The notes under the pieces are model-generated. The model saw nothing but the letters and a program-made list of their open reading frames with translations. It had not been told where the DNA came from and ran no database searches. The position numbers and the translations under genes are program-made. Source: Glaciecola sp047250385 (GTDB lineage: Bacteria; Pseudomonadota; Gammaproteobacteria; Enterobacterales; Alteromonadaceae). Taken from it: a stretch of 64,000 nt of DNA. The first letter of the stretch is position 1. Every line of letters starts with the position of its first letter. This document shows positions 34,988-44,454 of the stretch, one piece after another. The stretch spans positions 62,001-126,000 of the forward strand of contig NZ_JBLBVM010000044.1 in the NCBI RefSeq assembly GCF_047250385.1, in the 5' to 3' direction.

Positions 34988-35245
34988 TTAAGCAAAAGTG
35001 TCAATGATGGTACCCAAAGTTTCATCAGCACTTCTGATAACTCGCGCTGATGCCTCTGCCTGTAAATTACCTGAGATCAATTCAACAGCACTTTGATTGA
35101 TATTTAATGGCTTATCTCGATTAGGATTATTCGCCGAAGATAAATCTACAGCGGCTTCACGTACTTGATCCGCTCCACGATTGTAGCCTTGAACACCAGC
35201 GTAAAAAGCGCTTGATAAATTGCCTGTTTCAACACTATTTGTCAT
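34988..35245 (-). CDS. Small protein resembling joined ends of flagellar rod/hook proteins
   Basis: An 85-residue protein. The first part SAFYAGVQGYNRGADQVREAAVDLSS resembles the N-terminal helix of flagellar rod/hook proteins (ALxxGxSGLxAA...AANNIAN), and the last part LISGNLQAEASARVIRSADETLGTIIDTF resembles their C-terminal helix (LIxxQRAYEANARVIxTADEMLGTLLD). The middle domain of FlgB/C/F/G proteins is missing. No signal peptide. No flagellar genes are nearby; instead it precedes a SprA-type gene. Assembly as a small polymer or as a cap is conceivable; this is inference. Confidence 0.75.
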   Translation of the reverse strand: MTNSVETGNLSSAFYAGVQGYNRGADQVREAAVDLSSANNPNRDKPLNINQSAVELISGNLQAEASARVIRSADETLGTIIDTFA

Positions 35246-35434
35246 TAATACAACCTCTATGCAATTGTTCGGCAGTTTTCCTTTTCTGCTTTTTAATCAT
35301 TGTGGCTAAATTGGTAGGCCCTACAAACGCAGAAATCCCAATACAACATGCCGTATCCGTTTTATCGGCCGCACATTAAATTTCTTTAGTCTTTATTTTA
35401 ATTTTTTTATAAATTAATTTTTATATCAATTAAT

Positions 35435-36259
35435 TCAACAACTTGATTTAGCGATTTGCTCAATAAAGTCCACCACATGCTTTGAAAACTGCTTTGCATC
35501 GGTGAGGAATGGAGCATGAGAAGCGTGTTTGAAAATCAAATGTTGGCTATTTGGGTGTAAGTGCTGAATTTTGTTAACCGCCGCATAGGGCACTAAGCTG
35601 TCTAGTCGTCCATAAGTGCGCAGCGACGGTATTGTTATATCCTTTAGCTTACTGCGAATATCTGCATTCTGCAGAATCTTTAAGCCTTCAGAAAGTGCAC
35701 GGATATTTGGGGCTGGGTGAACTTCAATCGCGTTCGTAATTTCCTTTATCAGTTGCTTCGCGTTTTCCACACCCATCATTTGTATGCCTATAAAACGAGA
35801 CAAGGTTTTATGATGGTTCTGCTCTAATTGAGTCATGAACATTTGCAACACTTCAGGCTTAATACCTGGCCAATCTTCCGCCATTTGAAATTTAGGAGTT
35901 GAAGCTATGGTCATCAATCCAATCATGTTTGGATGTTGCTGACAGGCTAAATATTGCGCAAGCAAGCCCCCTAAGGACCATCCGACAAGGATTGTGTTTT
36001 CTTTGATCTCATCTGAAATAGCATTAGCGATGCCAGGCAAGTCATAGGGACTCGGCACTAAGTCATGCTTTTCTCCATGACCCGGCAAGCTAATGGTATA
36101 GAGCCTAAAACGCTGAAACATCTCTGGATGACGCTCTTTTAATTCTTCTTTTATTACCTTGATCAGCTGAGTAAATGCGCCTTCATTCATTCCCCAGCCA
36201 TGGATCAAGCCAATGTTGATTTCTGTACTTTTGTTCAGCTTATTAGAGTTATTCGACAT
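35435..36259 (-). CDS. bioH: Pimeloyl-[acyl-carrier protein] methyl ester esterase BioH
   Basis: A 274-residue alpha/beta hydrolase that removes the methyl group from pimeloyl-ACP methyl ester in biotin synthesis. The oxyanion region IHGWGMN, nucleophile Ser95 in VGWSLGGLLAQ, Asp in TYGRLDSLVP and His in KHASHAPFL form the triad. TIASTPKF..EDWPGIKPEVL is close to the E. coli BioH segment. It is divergent from gntX/comF across only 43 bases, the same pairing as in E. coli, which supports the assignment. The first 12 residues (Asn/Ser/Lys-rich) are extra to E. coli BioH. Confidence 0.93.
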   Translation of the reverse strand: MSNNSNKLNKSTEINIGLIHGWGMNEGAFTQLIKVIKEELKERHPEMFQRFRLYTISLPGHGEKHDLVPSPYDLPGIANAISDEIKENTILVGWSLGGLLAQYLACQQHPNMIGLMTIASTPKFQMAEDWPGIKPEVLQMFMTQLEQNHHKTLSRFIGIQMMGVENAKQLIKEITNAIEVHPAPNIRALSEGLKILQNADIRSKLKDITIPSLRTYGRLDSLVPYAAVNKIQHLHPNSQHLIFKHASHAPFLTDAKQFSKHVVDFIEQIAKSSC

Positions 36260-36302
36260 GTTAACCTTTTATCAATCGGACGAAGTTTTACGAGAGTAGA
36301 TA

Positions 36303-37103
36303 ATGAGTCTTCAATTACGTCTCGGCATTTTGGGAAGGCTGTCACAGGCACGGCTTGATATGCTGAACTGCGCGGGTAGTTTCGTCCCTCAGCTTTCATC
36401 AAAATTAAACGCCATAATAACACATCAAAACTGCTACCTGTGTCACCAATATAGTCAGGAAATAATTTGTTGTTACTGCGTGAAAAGCCTGGTTGAAAGA
36501 GATTTTGGGCAAGCTCATTCAGGGTTTTCCGATTTACTGCGTAACCCGATGGTATTAAAAAACTTAGATGAACCAGAGTATGACCATCTATATGCAATAG
36601 ATAATTATATATGGCCTATTGATAAACTGGTTTTGGATATGAAGTTTGCGAGCAAATCTGTTGCCGCTAAAGCATTATCACGCTTATTTCTGCAGTTTGT
36701 TTTCAAGCCATGCATAAACGAACATCTAGAGGCCAGCTCTAAAAACATTCCTCAGCTATTAATCCCCGTCCCACTGTCAAGGAAGCGATACTGGCAACGG
36801 CAATATAATCAAGCTCAGCTGCTTTGTGATTGTTTGAGCACGGCTACCAATATACCGAACCAAGCCTTGGTGAAGCGAGTGAAGCATACACTCGCACAAA
36901 CTGAATTAGATAAGCAGCAACGCATTGAAAACGTGATGAATGCTTTTGAGTGTAGCGCTCAGCTTCCTTTCGAACATATCGCAATTGTCGACGATGTCAT
37001 TACCACCGGCGTGACTATCAATGCTGTTTGCCGCGCGGTAAAGAAACACAACCCAAACTTAAAAATTTCTGTGTGGACGATGGCGGTAACTTTGCTCGAT
37101 TAA
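36303..37103 (+). CDS. gntX: ComF/GntX family phosphoribosyltransferase-like protein
   Basis: A 266-residue protein with an N-terminal zinc-finger-like CYLC..CCYC pair (about 43-60) and a type I phosphoribosyltransferase domain with the PRPP motif IAIVDDVITTGVTINA. PVPLSRKRYWQRQYNQAQLLCDCLS and KHTLAQTELDKQQRIENVMNAF are conserved in ComF/GntX proteins, which are linked to DNA uptake and use. It stands between bioH and, after an inserted peptidase gene, nfuA, as in the bioH-gntX-nfuA order of enterobacteria. The symbol is based on this synteny and the family. Confidence 0.9.
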   Translation: MSLQLRLGILGRLSQARLDMLNCAGSFVPQLSSKLNAIITHQNCYLCHQYSQEIICCYCVKSLVERDFGQAHSGFSDLLRNPMVLKNLDEPEYDHLYAIDNYIWPIDKLVLDMKFASKSVAAKALSRLFLQFVFKPCINEHLEASSKNIPQLLIPVPLSRKRYWQRQYNQAQLLCDCLSTATNIPNQALVKRVKHTLAQTELDKQQRIENVMNAFECSAQLPFEHIAIVDDVITTGVTINAVCRAVKKHNPNLKISVWTMAVTLLD

Positions 37104-37253
37104 AGAGGCATTAAAGAGGTACTGTTCGCTCAAACAGGCGTCACTCGATTAAAGACCCTTTGCTCGATCAAAAAAGCACCTAAACTAGTCAGCGATATAA
37201 GCGGGTAGTTCAGGTGCTAAATGTTGATTTAAGCTAGTTGTTTTTGTCAGTCA

Positions 37254-39845
37254 CTAGTTCATTAGAGGTGACATATACAAACCGTTAGCCATTAATTTGC
37301 TTGTGCCATCCCAATATCCACGGAAATGGATGTTGTCAACAAAACCAATCACAAGGCCTTGACCAATCGGTTTCACCACAATCGCTGTAGTGTTACCAAT
37401 TAGTTTTTGCAGTTCATCTGCTGTGTAACCTGCTACTAACGGTTTCTCTTGGTAAGTAGCGACTTCATTAAATGTATCAGCTGATCTCGTTACAACCATG
37501 TTTGTAGTTTTGAAAAGCGGGAGCTCTTTGTCTTCATAACCAAACATTAAAGGATGGGTCAGATCGACATTTGCGCGATAAACTGAACCGGCAATGAGCT
37601 TCTTAGCGGCCAACGCATCTTTATCACCAAAGCCGAGTCCTTCAGAGTCAAAAGCTTCATCCACTTTGCTTTTAGAAAGCACTTCGTTATCAATCCACTT
37701 CTTCTTACTAAACCAACGTAAGGCCGACTTTTGACCTATCAGCACACCACCTTTTTTCACCCATTCTTTCATTGCAGCAGCTGTATCATCATTTACAGAA
37801 GAATAAGAACCTGAGGCAAAAACGATATGAGTATAGTCGGAAATATCGCGACCATTTAGATCAGACAGATCCAACAGAGTCGCTGGCAAGCCCAAGCGAG
37901 TGTCGAGGTAATGCCAAATTTCTCCGACTTCATACTGCGACGTACCTTTGCCGCCAATCAATAAAACTTTAGGCAATGTGACAGGAGCAAACTTTCTGCT
38001 ACCTAGATCAATACCTTTCGCAGTTAAGCCAGAGGCGACGTTGTATATATCAATATTGAGCTCTTTCGCCTTCATTGACAAAATATCGGTCAGATTTTTC
38101 GGCTGCTTAAGTGCCATCGGTACAACAATCGAACCTTTTGAAAAGTCTCTCGATTGACGCGAACTACCACTCAGTACTTGCGCACTAAAGTCTGCACCCG
38201 CCACTCTAACTTGCACATCATGGGTAAGTAAGTGCTGCAATAAACGCGGTGCCTCATAGTCATGCCATTCAAATGCAAAGGCATAAGCATCTGCGTTTAG
38301 CGCTGTGTTTGCTTGCATCTGCTCGTATGAATCAGCAGTCTTCACCTTACGCAAATCTGATTTGCCAATAGCGGCATATTTTAGATTGAACGCCAAAGGC
38401 AAGTTCCAGTTTGAAACATCATAGAATGTATTGTCAGTAAAACGTTGGCGCTCAGAAAACAATGATTGAATTAAACGGTACTGAGACTGATCAACAGGTA
38501 CGATCAAAGCATTATTTGCTTGAAGCTCCAAACCATCTATTTTTGCGTCTTTGCTCACAATTTTAAAGTCAATTTGGTGCGAGCTAAGAATAGCCTGAAC
38601 GCGTTCAAAGCGACTCTGGTCAAGGTTCCCCTGAATAACGAAAGCTTTGGTTTTGTCATCCTTGATAAGCTTTTGCGTATCGGAATGAAATTGCTTTTGG
38701 AACGCCAATATCGCGTTCTTGTTTGCCAATGAACCAGCAAAAGTTGAAAGTGACGTCGTCACTTGATTCTGGATGGTATCTGGAAAACTCAACACACCAT
38801 TAATCGAATCCTGCAAGTGCCCACGGCTACTCGCTTGCTCAAACAAAATACCAATACTGCCATGTGCGTCGGGATAAGTAGAACCTTTGCCATAATAGAA
38901 GTCGTCAAAGCTTTCTTGCGTGAAGTAAAGCTGTTTTTGAGCATCTAAGGCTTTGGCATGGTAGTCACCTAAAGCAGCCGTCAAAGTAACGTTTGTATCC
39001 GGCGTCCAAGGATTCTTACGCGATGAAATACCCGGCTGGAAAAAATATGTACTGTCGGTGCCCATTTCGTGGAAATCAGTTAGCACATGTGGACGCCAGC
39101 TGTGGAACTGGGCAATGCGAGCACGACTTTCTGGGTGAGTAAGTAGCAACCAATCGCGGTTCAAATCGAACCAATAGTGGTTGGTTCTGCCTGAAGGCCA
39201 ATGTTCTCTGTGCTCTCTATGAAGCTTATCGCTCACTAAGGTTTTGCCTTTGTGGGAGTTTGCCCACTGTGCAAAACGAGATAAACCATCCGGGTTCAAA
39301 GAAGGATCGAGCAAAACCACGTTCTCATTCAGGAGCTGCAATACTTCTTCACTATTAGATGCGGCTAAGTGATACGCCACTAGCATTGAGGCGTTTGCAC
39401 CTGATGGCTCATTACCATGCACACTGTAACCCATGTTAATAATAAGTGGTGCGTCGGACGGTGCCGATTCCCCAGCTTCAATTCGAGCGATGTGGTTTTG
39501 GCGAATTTGTTCAATGTTAGATTGGTTGGCAGCACTTGTTATCGTTAAATGAATAAGTGGACGATGTTCGTGAGTACGACCAATTTCTTTAATAGTGACT
39601 CGATCTGATGCCTCTGCTAGTGCATACATATAATTTACGAGCTGATCATGGCGAGTATGCCAAGTACCTACCGGATAACCCAGCACATCCGCCGGAAGTG
39701 GTATAGCACTATTGTAGTTTTGGTCTTTTGGAAGATAATCGAGGTCACTGCTTTTTGCATAGCTATGTGATGCAAACACAGTGCAGATCGCCACGCAAAT
39801 GATAGTAAACAAGCGACGACTTAAAAATTGTTGCGGGTTAAACAT
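37254..39845 (-). CDS. Secreted M14-family zinc carboxypeptidase-like protein
   Basis: An 863-residue exported peptidase. A signal peptide (about 1-30, ASHSYA) precedes an M14 domain (about 50-370) with the zinc ligands in SVHGNEPSGANASM (HxxE), the DLNRDW arginine motif and LTDFHEMGTD for the third ligand. The C-terminal 400 residues include a class I glutamine-amidotransferase-like/DUF4350-type region (KVLLIGGKGTSQYEVGEIWHYLDTRLG, GGVLIGQKSALRWF). Length and layout match the large M14 proteins of Alteromonadales and Bacteroidota. It sits between gntX and nfuA, reading opposite to both. Confidence 0.93.
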   Translation of the reverse strand: MFNPQQFLSRRLFTIICVAICTVFASHSYAKSSDLDYLPKDQNYNSAIPLPADVLGYPVGTWHTRHDQLVNYMYALAEASDRVTIKEIGRTHEHRPLIHLTITSAANQSNIEQIRQNHIARIEAGESAPSDAPLIINMGYSVHGNEPSGANASMLVAYHLAASNSEEVLQLLNENVVLLDPSLNPDGLSRFAQWANSHKGKTLVSDKLHREHREHWPSGRTNHYWFDLNRDWLLLTHPESRARIAQFHSWRPHVLTDFHEMGTDSTYFFQPGISSRKNPWTPDTNVTLTAALGDYHAKALDAQKQLYFTQESFDDFYYGKGSTYPDAHGSIGILFEQASSRGHLQDSINGVLSFPDTIQNQVTTSLSTFAGSLANKNAILAFQKQFHSDTQKLIKDDKTKAFVIQGNLDQSRFERVQAILSSHQIDFKIVSKDAKIDGLELQANNALIVPVDQSQYRLIQSLFSERQRFTDNTFYDVSNWNLPLAFNLKYAAIGKSDLRKVKTADSYEQMQANTALNADAYAFAFEWHDYEAPRLLQHLLTHDVQVRVAGADFSAQVLSGSSRQSRDFSKGSIVVPMALKQPKNLTDILSMKAKELNIDIYNVASGLTAKGIDLGSRKFAPVTLPKVLLIGGKGTSQYEVGEIWHYLDTRLGLPATLLDLSDLNGRDISDYTHIVFASGSYSSVNDDTAAAMKEWVKKGGVLIGQKSALRWFSKKKWIDNEVLSKSKVDEAFDSEGLGFGDKDALAAKKLIAGSVYRANVDLTHPLMFGYEDKELPLFKTTNMVVTRSADTFNEVATYQEKPLVAGYTADELQKLIGNTTAIVVKPIGQGLVIGFVDNIHFRGYWDGTSKLMANGLYMSPLMN

Positions 39846-40070
39846 ATAGATTCCTTTAGTTCAGTCTTTCTCTTTTTATGAAAGAAATTGAGCTTACTTG
39901 TTCTGGTTCGAAGATCTCGCACTATATCCTAATACGTATAAGTACTTTAATCCTAATTGATAAACCAATTTTTCATAAAATAGTTGTAAATATTCGAATA
40001 CCCGACTGTTTTACTCAAGTAATTTTGCTATTATACACACATTATAGAATTTTCATTATCAGAGGTCATC

Positions 40071-40649
40071 ATGATAAATATTTCGGAAAGCGCACAAACT
40101 CACTTCGGGAAGCTTTTATCACAACAAGGCGAAGGCACTAATATTCGAGTATTTGTGGTCAACCCAGGTACCTCAACAGCCGAGTGCGGTGTTTCTTATT
40201 GCCCACCTGAAGCGGTCGAAGCAACAGATATCACTTTACCCTTCAATGGTTTTAACGCTGTTGTAGACCAAGAAAGCGCACCGTATCTTGAAGAAGCTGA
40301 AATTGATTTTGTGACTGATCAAATGGGTTCTCAGCTAACGCTTAAAGCACCTAACGCAAAAGCCAAAAAATTAAGCGATGATGCAAGCTTAGTTGAACGA
40401 ATCAATTATATGATTGAAACAGATATTAACCCCGGCTTAGCAAGTCACGGTGGGAAGGTCATGTTAGTTGAAGTCACCGAAGATAAAACGGCTGTACTGC
40501 AATTCGGCGGCGGCTGTAATGGTTGCTCGATGGTTGACGTGACTTTAAAAGACGGTATTGAAAAGCAAATGTTGTCGCAGTTTGCTGGCGAAATCAATGC
40601 CGTAAAAGATGAGACCGAACATCAGGCTGGTGAGCACTCTTACTACTAA
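40071..40649 (+). CDS. nfuA: Fe-S biogenesis protein NfuA
   Basis: A 192-residue carrier protein. The N-terminal degenerate A-type (IscA-like) domain (about 1-95: ISESAQTHFGKLL, RVFVVNPGT) is joined to a C-terminal Nfu domain with the Fe-S ligands Cys149 and Cys152 in GGGCNGCSMVDVTLKDGIE, the same numbering as E. coli NfuA. It receives 4Fe-4S clusters and delivers them to apoproteins, especially under oxidative stress or iron lack. AGAGG precedes the ATG. It follows the M14 gene divergently across 225 bases that hold its promoter. Confidence 0.97.
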   Translation: MINISESAQTHFGKLLSQQGEGTNIRVFVVNPGTSTAECGVSYCPPEAVEATDITLPFNGFNAVVDQESAPYLEEAEIDFVTDQMGSQLTLKAPNAKAKKLSDDASLVERINYMIETDINPGLASHGGKVMLVEVTEDKTAVLQFGGGCNGCSMVDVTLKDGIEKQMLSQFAGEINAVKDETEHQAGEHSYY

Positions 40650-40739
40650 GTTATGTAGATTTAAGTTGCCTTAATTCTTAAGCTTCATTAGTCTAAGGTG
40701 ACAAATGAAGCTTTTAGCGGCTGATGAGGCAAGTTAAAG

Positions 40740-41024
40740 ATGAAAAGTTTGATAGACCATATCACCCATGAACCATTGCGTCACTGGCATCGGTTTCTCA
40801 AAGGGTTTGCTGTATTTATGGTCGGCGTGGCGATTTGGTACTCCGATTTAGGCCTAGTATATTTAGGCATTTCCGATAGCGTTGTGTATTCCTACAGCGA
40901 CCCTTCAAAAATAATTGCTCTGGTATTTCTATTCTGCGGCACGATAATTTCTGTCGTAGGCTATGTGCAAATTCTCATATGTCGGCTTTTACCCAGTCGA
41001 ACTAAATTACAACATAATCCCTAA
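40740..41024 (+). CDS. Small membrane protein, function unknown
   Basis: A 94-residue protein with an amphipathic basic start (MKSLIDHITHEPLRHWHRFLKG), helix 1 (about 21-42, FAVFMVGVAIW), a polar loop with YSDPS and helix 2 (about 58-82, ALVFLFCGTIISVVGYVQIL), ending in a basic tail. GAGG precedes the ATG at a reasonable distance. I do not recognise the family. It lies between nfuA and the gene at 41102 in the same direction. Confidence 0.65.
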   Translation: MKSLIDHITHEPLRHWHRFLKGFAVFMVGVAIWYSDLGLVYLGISDSVVYSYSDPSKIIALVFLFCGTIISVVGYVQILICRLLPSRTKLQHNP

Positions 41025-41101
41025 AATGGTCTATCTGCTAAAGATATTCTTGCAGAAACAGATGATTCTCGAATCAACACACCCTGTTTGGAGTTAATAC
41101 C

Positions 41102-42526
41102 ATGGAACACAAGAACGTTAGTTCACGATCTACATCTGATAAAGCATTACGTTTAAACCTTGATGATAAAAAATACGGCACTATCGTTGAAATTGGCGCC
41201 GGACAAGAGGTGGCAAGGCAGTTTTTTATGGCGGGCGCAGCAGCGGGCACTATCGCGAAAACAATGTCTGCTTATGATATGAAGTTTTCTGATGCGATTT
41301 ATGGCGTTCAGGATGACGGTCGTTATGTGAGTAAATCAAGACTGAAATCGATGATGATGCAGGAGTTTGATCTAGTACTTGAACGCGTGAGTGAAGCGAG
41401 ATCAAAAACCTCTCGGTATTTTGCATATGCAGCGACGGTCGCCGCGAAAAGCTTCAACCGGGACAATGAATGTCATGCTTGGTGTGGCATCCGGATTCAA
41501 ATGTATCCTGGCGCAGAACCTTCAAATATCAAAGTTCACGTTAGAATGCGTGACGATAATGCCGAAGCTCAACAGCACGCACTAGGCGTATTGGGTGTTA
41601 ATTTAATTTATGCCGCTTACTATTATTTTGAAAATCCCAAAATGATAATTGACTCGCTTACCGATAATATTAAAAAAGGCCGAATCGAAATAGATTCCAT
41701 AGAATTTATTGGGCCTTATTTCGATGACTTAGATAACCGAGCTATTAACCTACATTTAATTCGCAGCTGGAAAACCCGGGCGATTATGTTCAAAGCAGAT
41801 GGCTCTATAGGTGTGCCGGCCGAGATGCTCTACAAAAAAAATGTATTGACCATCCGAGGCTCTTTCAAACCTGTTACTAATTTAAACGTCGACATGATTG
41901 AACAAGGCAAAAAAGCTTTCTTCAATAATGAAGATGTAAATGATGAGAATACTCTCACCATCGCTGAAATATCATTGAAAGACACTACCGGTCATGACAA
42001 TAAAGTACCTGAAGAGGACTTAGTACAACGAATCCAATTGCTTAATTTGCTCGGCTATGACGTGATGGTTTCAGACTACACTCGCTACTTTTCACTGCGT
42101 GCTTACTTTAGGCAATACACGCACAAGGAAATCGGTATTGTTGTCGGTATGATCAACATTAGACAGATTTTTGATGAGAATTTATATCGTGGCGTAGAAG
42201 GTGGCATTTTAGAAGGCTTTGGAAAATTATTCCCCGACCATACTCGATTATACGTATACCCTGAGTTGGATTCAGATGGCGAACTGCGTGCATTCACCGA
42301 CATAAGAGTACAAGAGAATTTGCGTTTCTTATATCAGCATTTAGTTGAGAACGGCTTTTTATATGGTATCGATACCAGCGATAAGGCACTGTTTGAAATC
42401 TATTCACGAGATGTTTTGAAAAAACTCAAATCAGGCCGTGGCGACTGGGAGGAACTTGTGCCCAAAGACGTGGCTGAAGAAATCATAAAACTCGGTTTTT
42501 TCGGTTTTAAGGAACCAAGACGCTAA
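41102..42526 (+). CDS. Conserved protein of unknown function (NMN adenylyltransferase/TonB-receptor misannotated family)
   Basis: A 474-residue soluble protein without signal peptide. Its opening LNLDDKKYGTIVEIGAGQEVARQFFMAGAAAG and AKTMSAYDMKFSDAIYG is a highly conserved block that I recall from a widespread family labelled inconsistently (TonB-dependent receptor, nicotinate-nucleotide adenylyltransferase); neither label fits what can be seen, since there is no barrel, plug or nucleotidyltransferase HxGH motif. RVHVRMRDDNAEAQQHALGVLGVNLIYAAYY and VSDYTRYFSLRAYFRQYTHKEIGIVVGM are further blocks. The next gene, a GGDEF-EAL protein, starts one base after the stop, so the two are translationally coupled. 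Function unknown. Confidence 0.75.
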   Translation: MEHKNVSSRSTSDKALRLNLDDKKYGTIVEIGAGQEVARQFFMAGAAAGTIAKTMSAYDMKFSDAIYGVQDDGRYVSKSRLKSMMMQEFDLVLERVSEARSKTSRYFAYAATVAAKSFNRDNECHAWCGIRIQMYPGAEPSNIKVHVRMRDDNAEAQQHALGVLGVNLIYAAYYYFENPKMIIDSLTDNIKKGRIEIDSIEFIGPYFDDLDNRAINLHLIRSWKTRAIMFKADGSIGVPAEMLYKKNVLTIRGSFKPVTNLNVDMIEQGKKAFFNNEDVNDENTLTIAEISLKDTTGHDNKVPEEDLVQRIQLLNLLGYDVMVSDYTRYFSLRAYFRQYTHKEIGIVVGMINIRQIFDENLYRGVEGGILEGFGKLFPDHTRLYVYPELDSDGELRAFTDIRVQENLRFLYQHLVENGFLYGIDTSDKALFEIYSRDVLKKLKSGRGDWEELVPKDVAEEIIKLGFFGFKEPRR

Positions 42527-42527
42527 G

Positions 42528-44414
42528 ATGTTAAAAGTATTAAATAACGAGCTAAACGTTATTTCAGAAACAGATGAGTTTCGTCAGATTCGCAGTCGAC
42601 GACTTATGCAAATAAGTGGTGTTATTTTAATTGGCCTATTGCTTTCAGTCGCAGTAGCCAAGAATATTACTCTAGTGCTTCTTTTAGCGGGAATTGTATC
42701 CTTGCTGGTCGCTTTTGCCTTTGCATATAAAGGCAAACGCGTCACCTCTGCTTACATTCTAATGTGGTCGATGACCGCGATGCTATCCATGCTTTCGATA
42801 ACCGGCGCAGGTTTATTTGATCTTGCCATTCTTGGCTATCCCTGCATCTTAATTATGGCTGCGCTGCTCGGAAGCCTACGACTATTTGTCTCCTTGCTAA
42901 CTTTTATCGTTTTACAGTGTATATTAATCGGATGGCTTACGCTTCATGGACACATGATCCCGCACACCCCCAGGGTCACTTGGGCTCATCTTGTTTTCAT
43001 TTTGATAATCTTTTTAGTTACCGCCTACTGCATCTACATTATGGTATGCGACATTAAACACTTACTTCAGTCCTTTCATTCCGAAAATGAGAAAGTGAAA
43101 AGCAGCAAAGCAGAAATTCAGCACTTAGCGCACCACGACGTGTTAACAAACTTGCCTAACCGTTTATATGGGGAAGAATTGTTTCATGACTTACTAGACA
43201 AGTGTCAGAAAAATGAACAAAAACTCGCGCTTATGTTTATTGATCTAGACAATTTCAAACCCGTTAATGATGCATTAGGTCATGCGGCTGGCGATGAATT
43301 ATTGAAGCAATTGTCAAATAGACTAGTCAATGTATTACCATACAGTCACAAAATCATCCGTTTTGGTGGTGATGAGTTTTTAGTGCTTGCACCTTGCGAG
43401 CATGGTTCACAACAATTGAGCGCATTAGCTAACAATATAATAGAAAATGTGACAGCGGAATTTGTCATTTTAGCAAACCAAGTGTCAGTGTCAGCCTCAA
43501 TAGGGATAGCTTGTGCACCTACCGATGGCACCGACTTTAAACAGCTCTGCAGAAAAGCCGATATTGCTATGTACAGAGCAAAGGAAGACGGTCGCAACAA
43601 TTATCATTACTATGATGACAGCCTTGATCAAGTTAGAAGCGATCAATTTGAGTTGCTTCAGCGCTTAAGGCAAGCTCTCAATGAACAGCAATTTGAACTC
43701 TATTATCAACCTATCATTGAATTAAGCAGCAAACGTGTTTCAGCAGTAGAGGCATTAATACGCTGGCCCCAAGAAGATGGCAGCATGATAGGTCCAGATC
43801 AATTTATTCCCTTGGCGGAAAGCAGTGGACTGATAAATGAGCTGGGGCGATGGGTAATTCATCAAGCCTGCAAAGATTGTGCATTGTGGCGACAACAAGG
43901 TTTTCCCACAATGTCTGTAGCAATTAACTTATCGGTTGTTCAGTTCAAAGACGGGCATTTACCAAAAACTATTGAAGATAATCTAAATGAATTCGGTTTG
44001 AGCGGAAACGCCCTAGAGTTAGAGCTTACTGAGTCTTTGCTAATAGTAGAATCTGAACATATTCAGAAGCAGCTAGATGCTTTAAATGAGCTTGGTGCTA
44101 TGATCGCTATCGATGACTTTGGAACGGGTTATTCCAACCTAAGTTACCTGCGCAAATTCAACGCTTCAACGTTAAAGATTGACCGTTCTTTTATTTCTAC
44201 TCAAGAACAGTGGAAAACCAATAAGCCTTTAGTTAAAGCCATCATTCAAATGGCGAAAAGCCTTGGTTTACAAACGGTTGCTGAGGGTATCGAAAATGAG
44301 CATGTCGAAACTTGCTTAAGCGAGTTAGGTTGCAGTAAGGGGCAGGGCTATTATTGGTCTCCGGCAGTTCCAAGTAGCAAACTGCCAGAGTTGTTGGCGC
44401 AATTGCAGCCCTGA
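42528..44414 (+). CDS. Membrane GGDEF-EAL protein (c-di-GMP turnover)
   Basis: A 628-residue protein with five or six membrane helices (about 30-175, several closely packed) in place of a periplasmic domain, a coiled linker, GGDEF at 280-284 in RFGGDEFLVLAP and EAL with Glu408 in VEALIRW, plus DDFGTGYSNLSYLRKF and VAEGIENE. All standard catalytic motifs of both domains look intact. It starts one base after the preceding gene of unknown function, so the pair probably acts together. Whether cyclase or phosphodiesterase activity prevails cannot be told. Confidence 0.94.
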   Translation: MLKVLNNELNVISETDEFRQIRSRRLMQISGVILIGLLLSVAVAKNITLVLLLAGIVSLLVAFAFAYKGKRVTSAYILMWSMTAMLSMLSITGAGLFDLAILGYPCILIMAALLGSLRLFVSLLTFIVLQCILIGWLTLHGHMIPHTPRVTWAHLVFILIIFLVTAYCIYIMVCDIKHLLQSFHSENEKVKSSKAEIQHLAHHDVLTNLPNRLYGEELFHDLLDKCQKNEQKLALMFIDLDNFKPVNDALGHAAGDELLKQLSNRLVNVLPYSHKIIRFGGDEFLVLAPCEHGSQQLSALANNIIENVTAEFVILANQVSVSASIGIACAPTDGTDFKQLCRKADIAMYRAKEDGRNNYHYYDDSLDQVRSDQFELLQRLRQALNEQQFELYYQPIIELSSKRVSAVEALIRWPQEDGSMIGPDQFIPLAESSGLINELGRWVIHQACKDCALWRQQGFPTMSVAINLSVVQFKDGHLPKTIEDNLNEFGLSGNALELELTESLLIVESEHIQKQLDALNELGAMIAIDDFGTGYSNLSYLRKFNASTLKIDRSFISTQEQWKTNKPLVKAIIQMAKSLGLQTVAEGIENEHVETCLSELGCSKGQGYYWSPAVPSSKLPELLAQLQP

Positions 44415-44454
44415 GCTGTTAGCTTATTAATTCAAAGTGCTCAGCATCAATAAA

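Noticed and set aside
37095..37174. Three CTCGATTAAAGA-like words after gntX
   Set aside because: Degenerate and few; not enough for a called repeat, only mentioned with the M14 insertion.
39878..40141. 87-residue frame upstream of and into nfuA
   Set aside because: Overlaps the nfuA start in another frame and lies in its promoter region; composition not protein-like.
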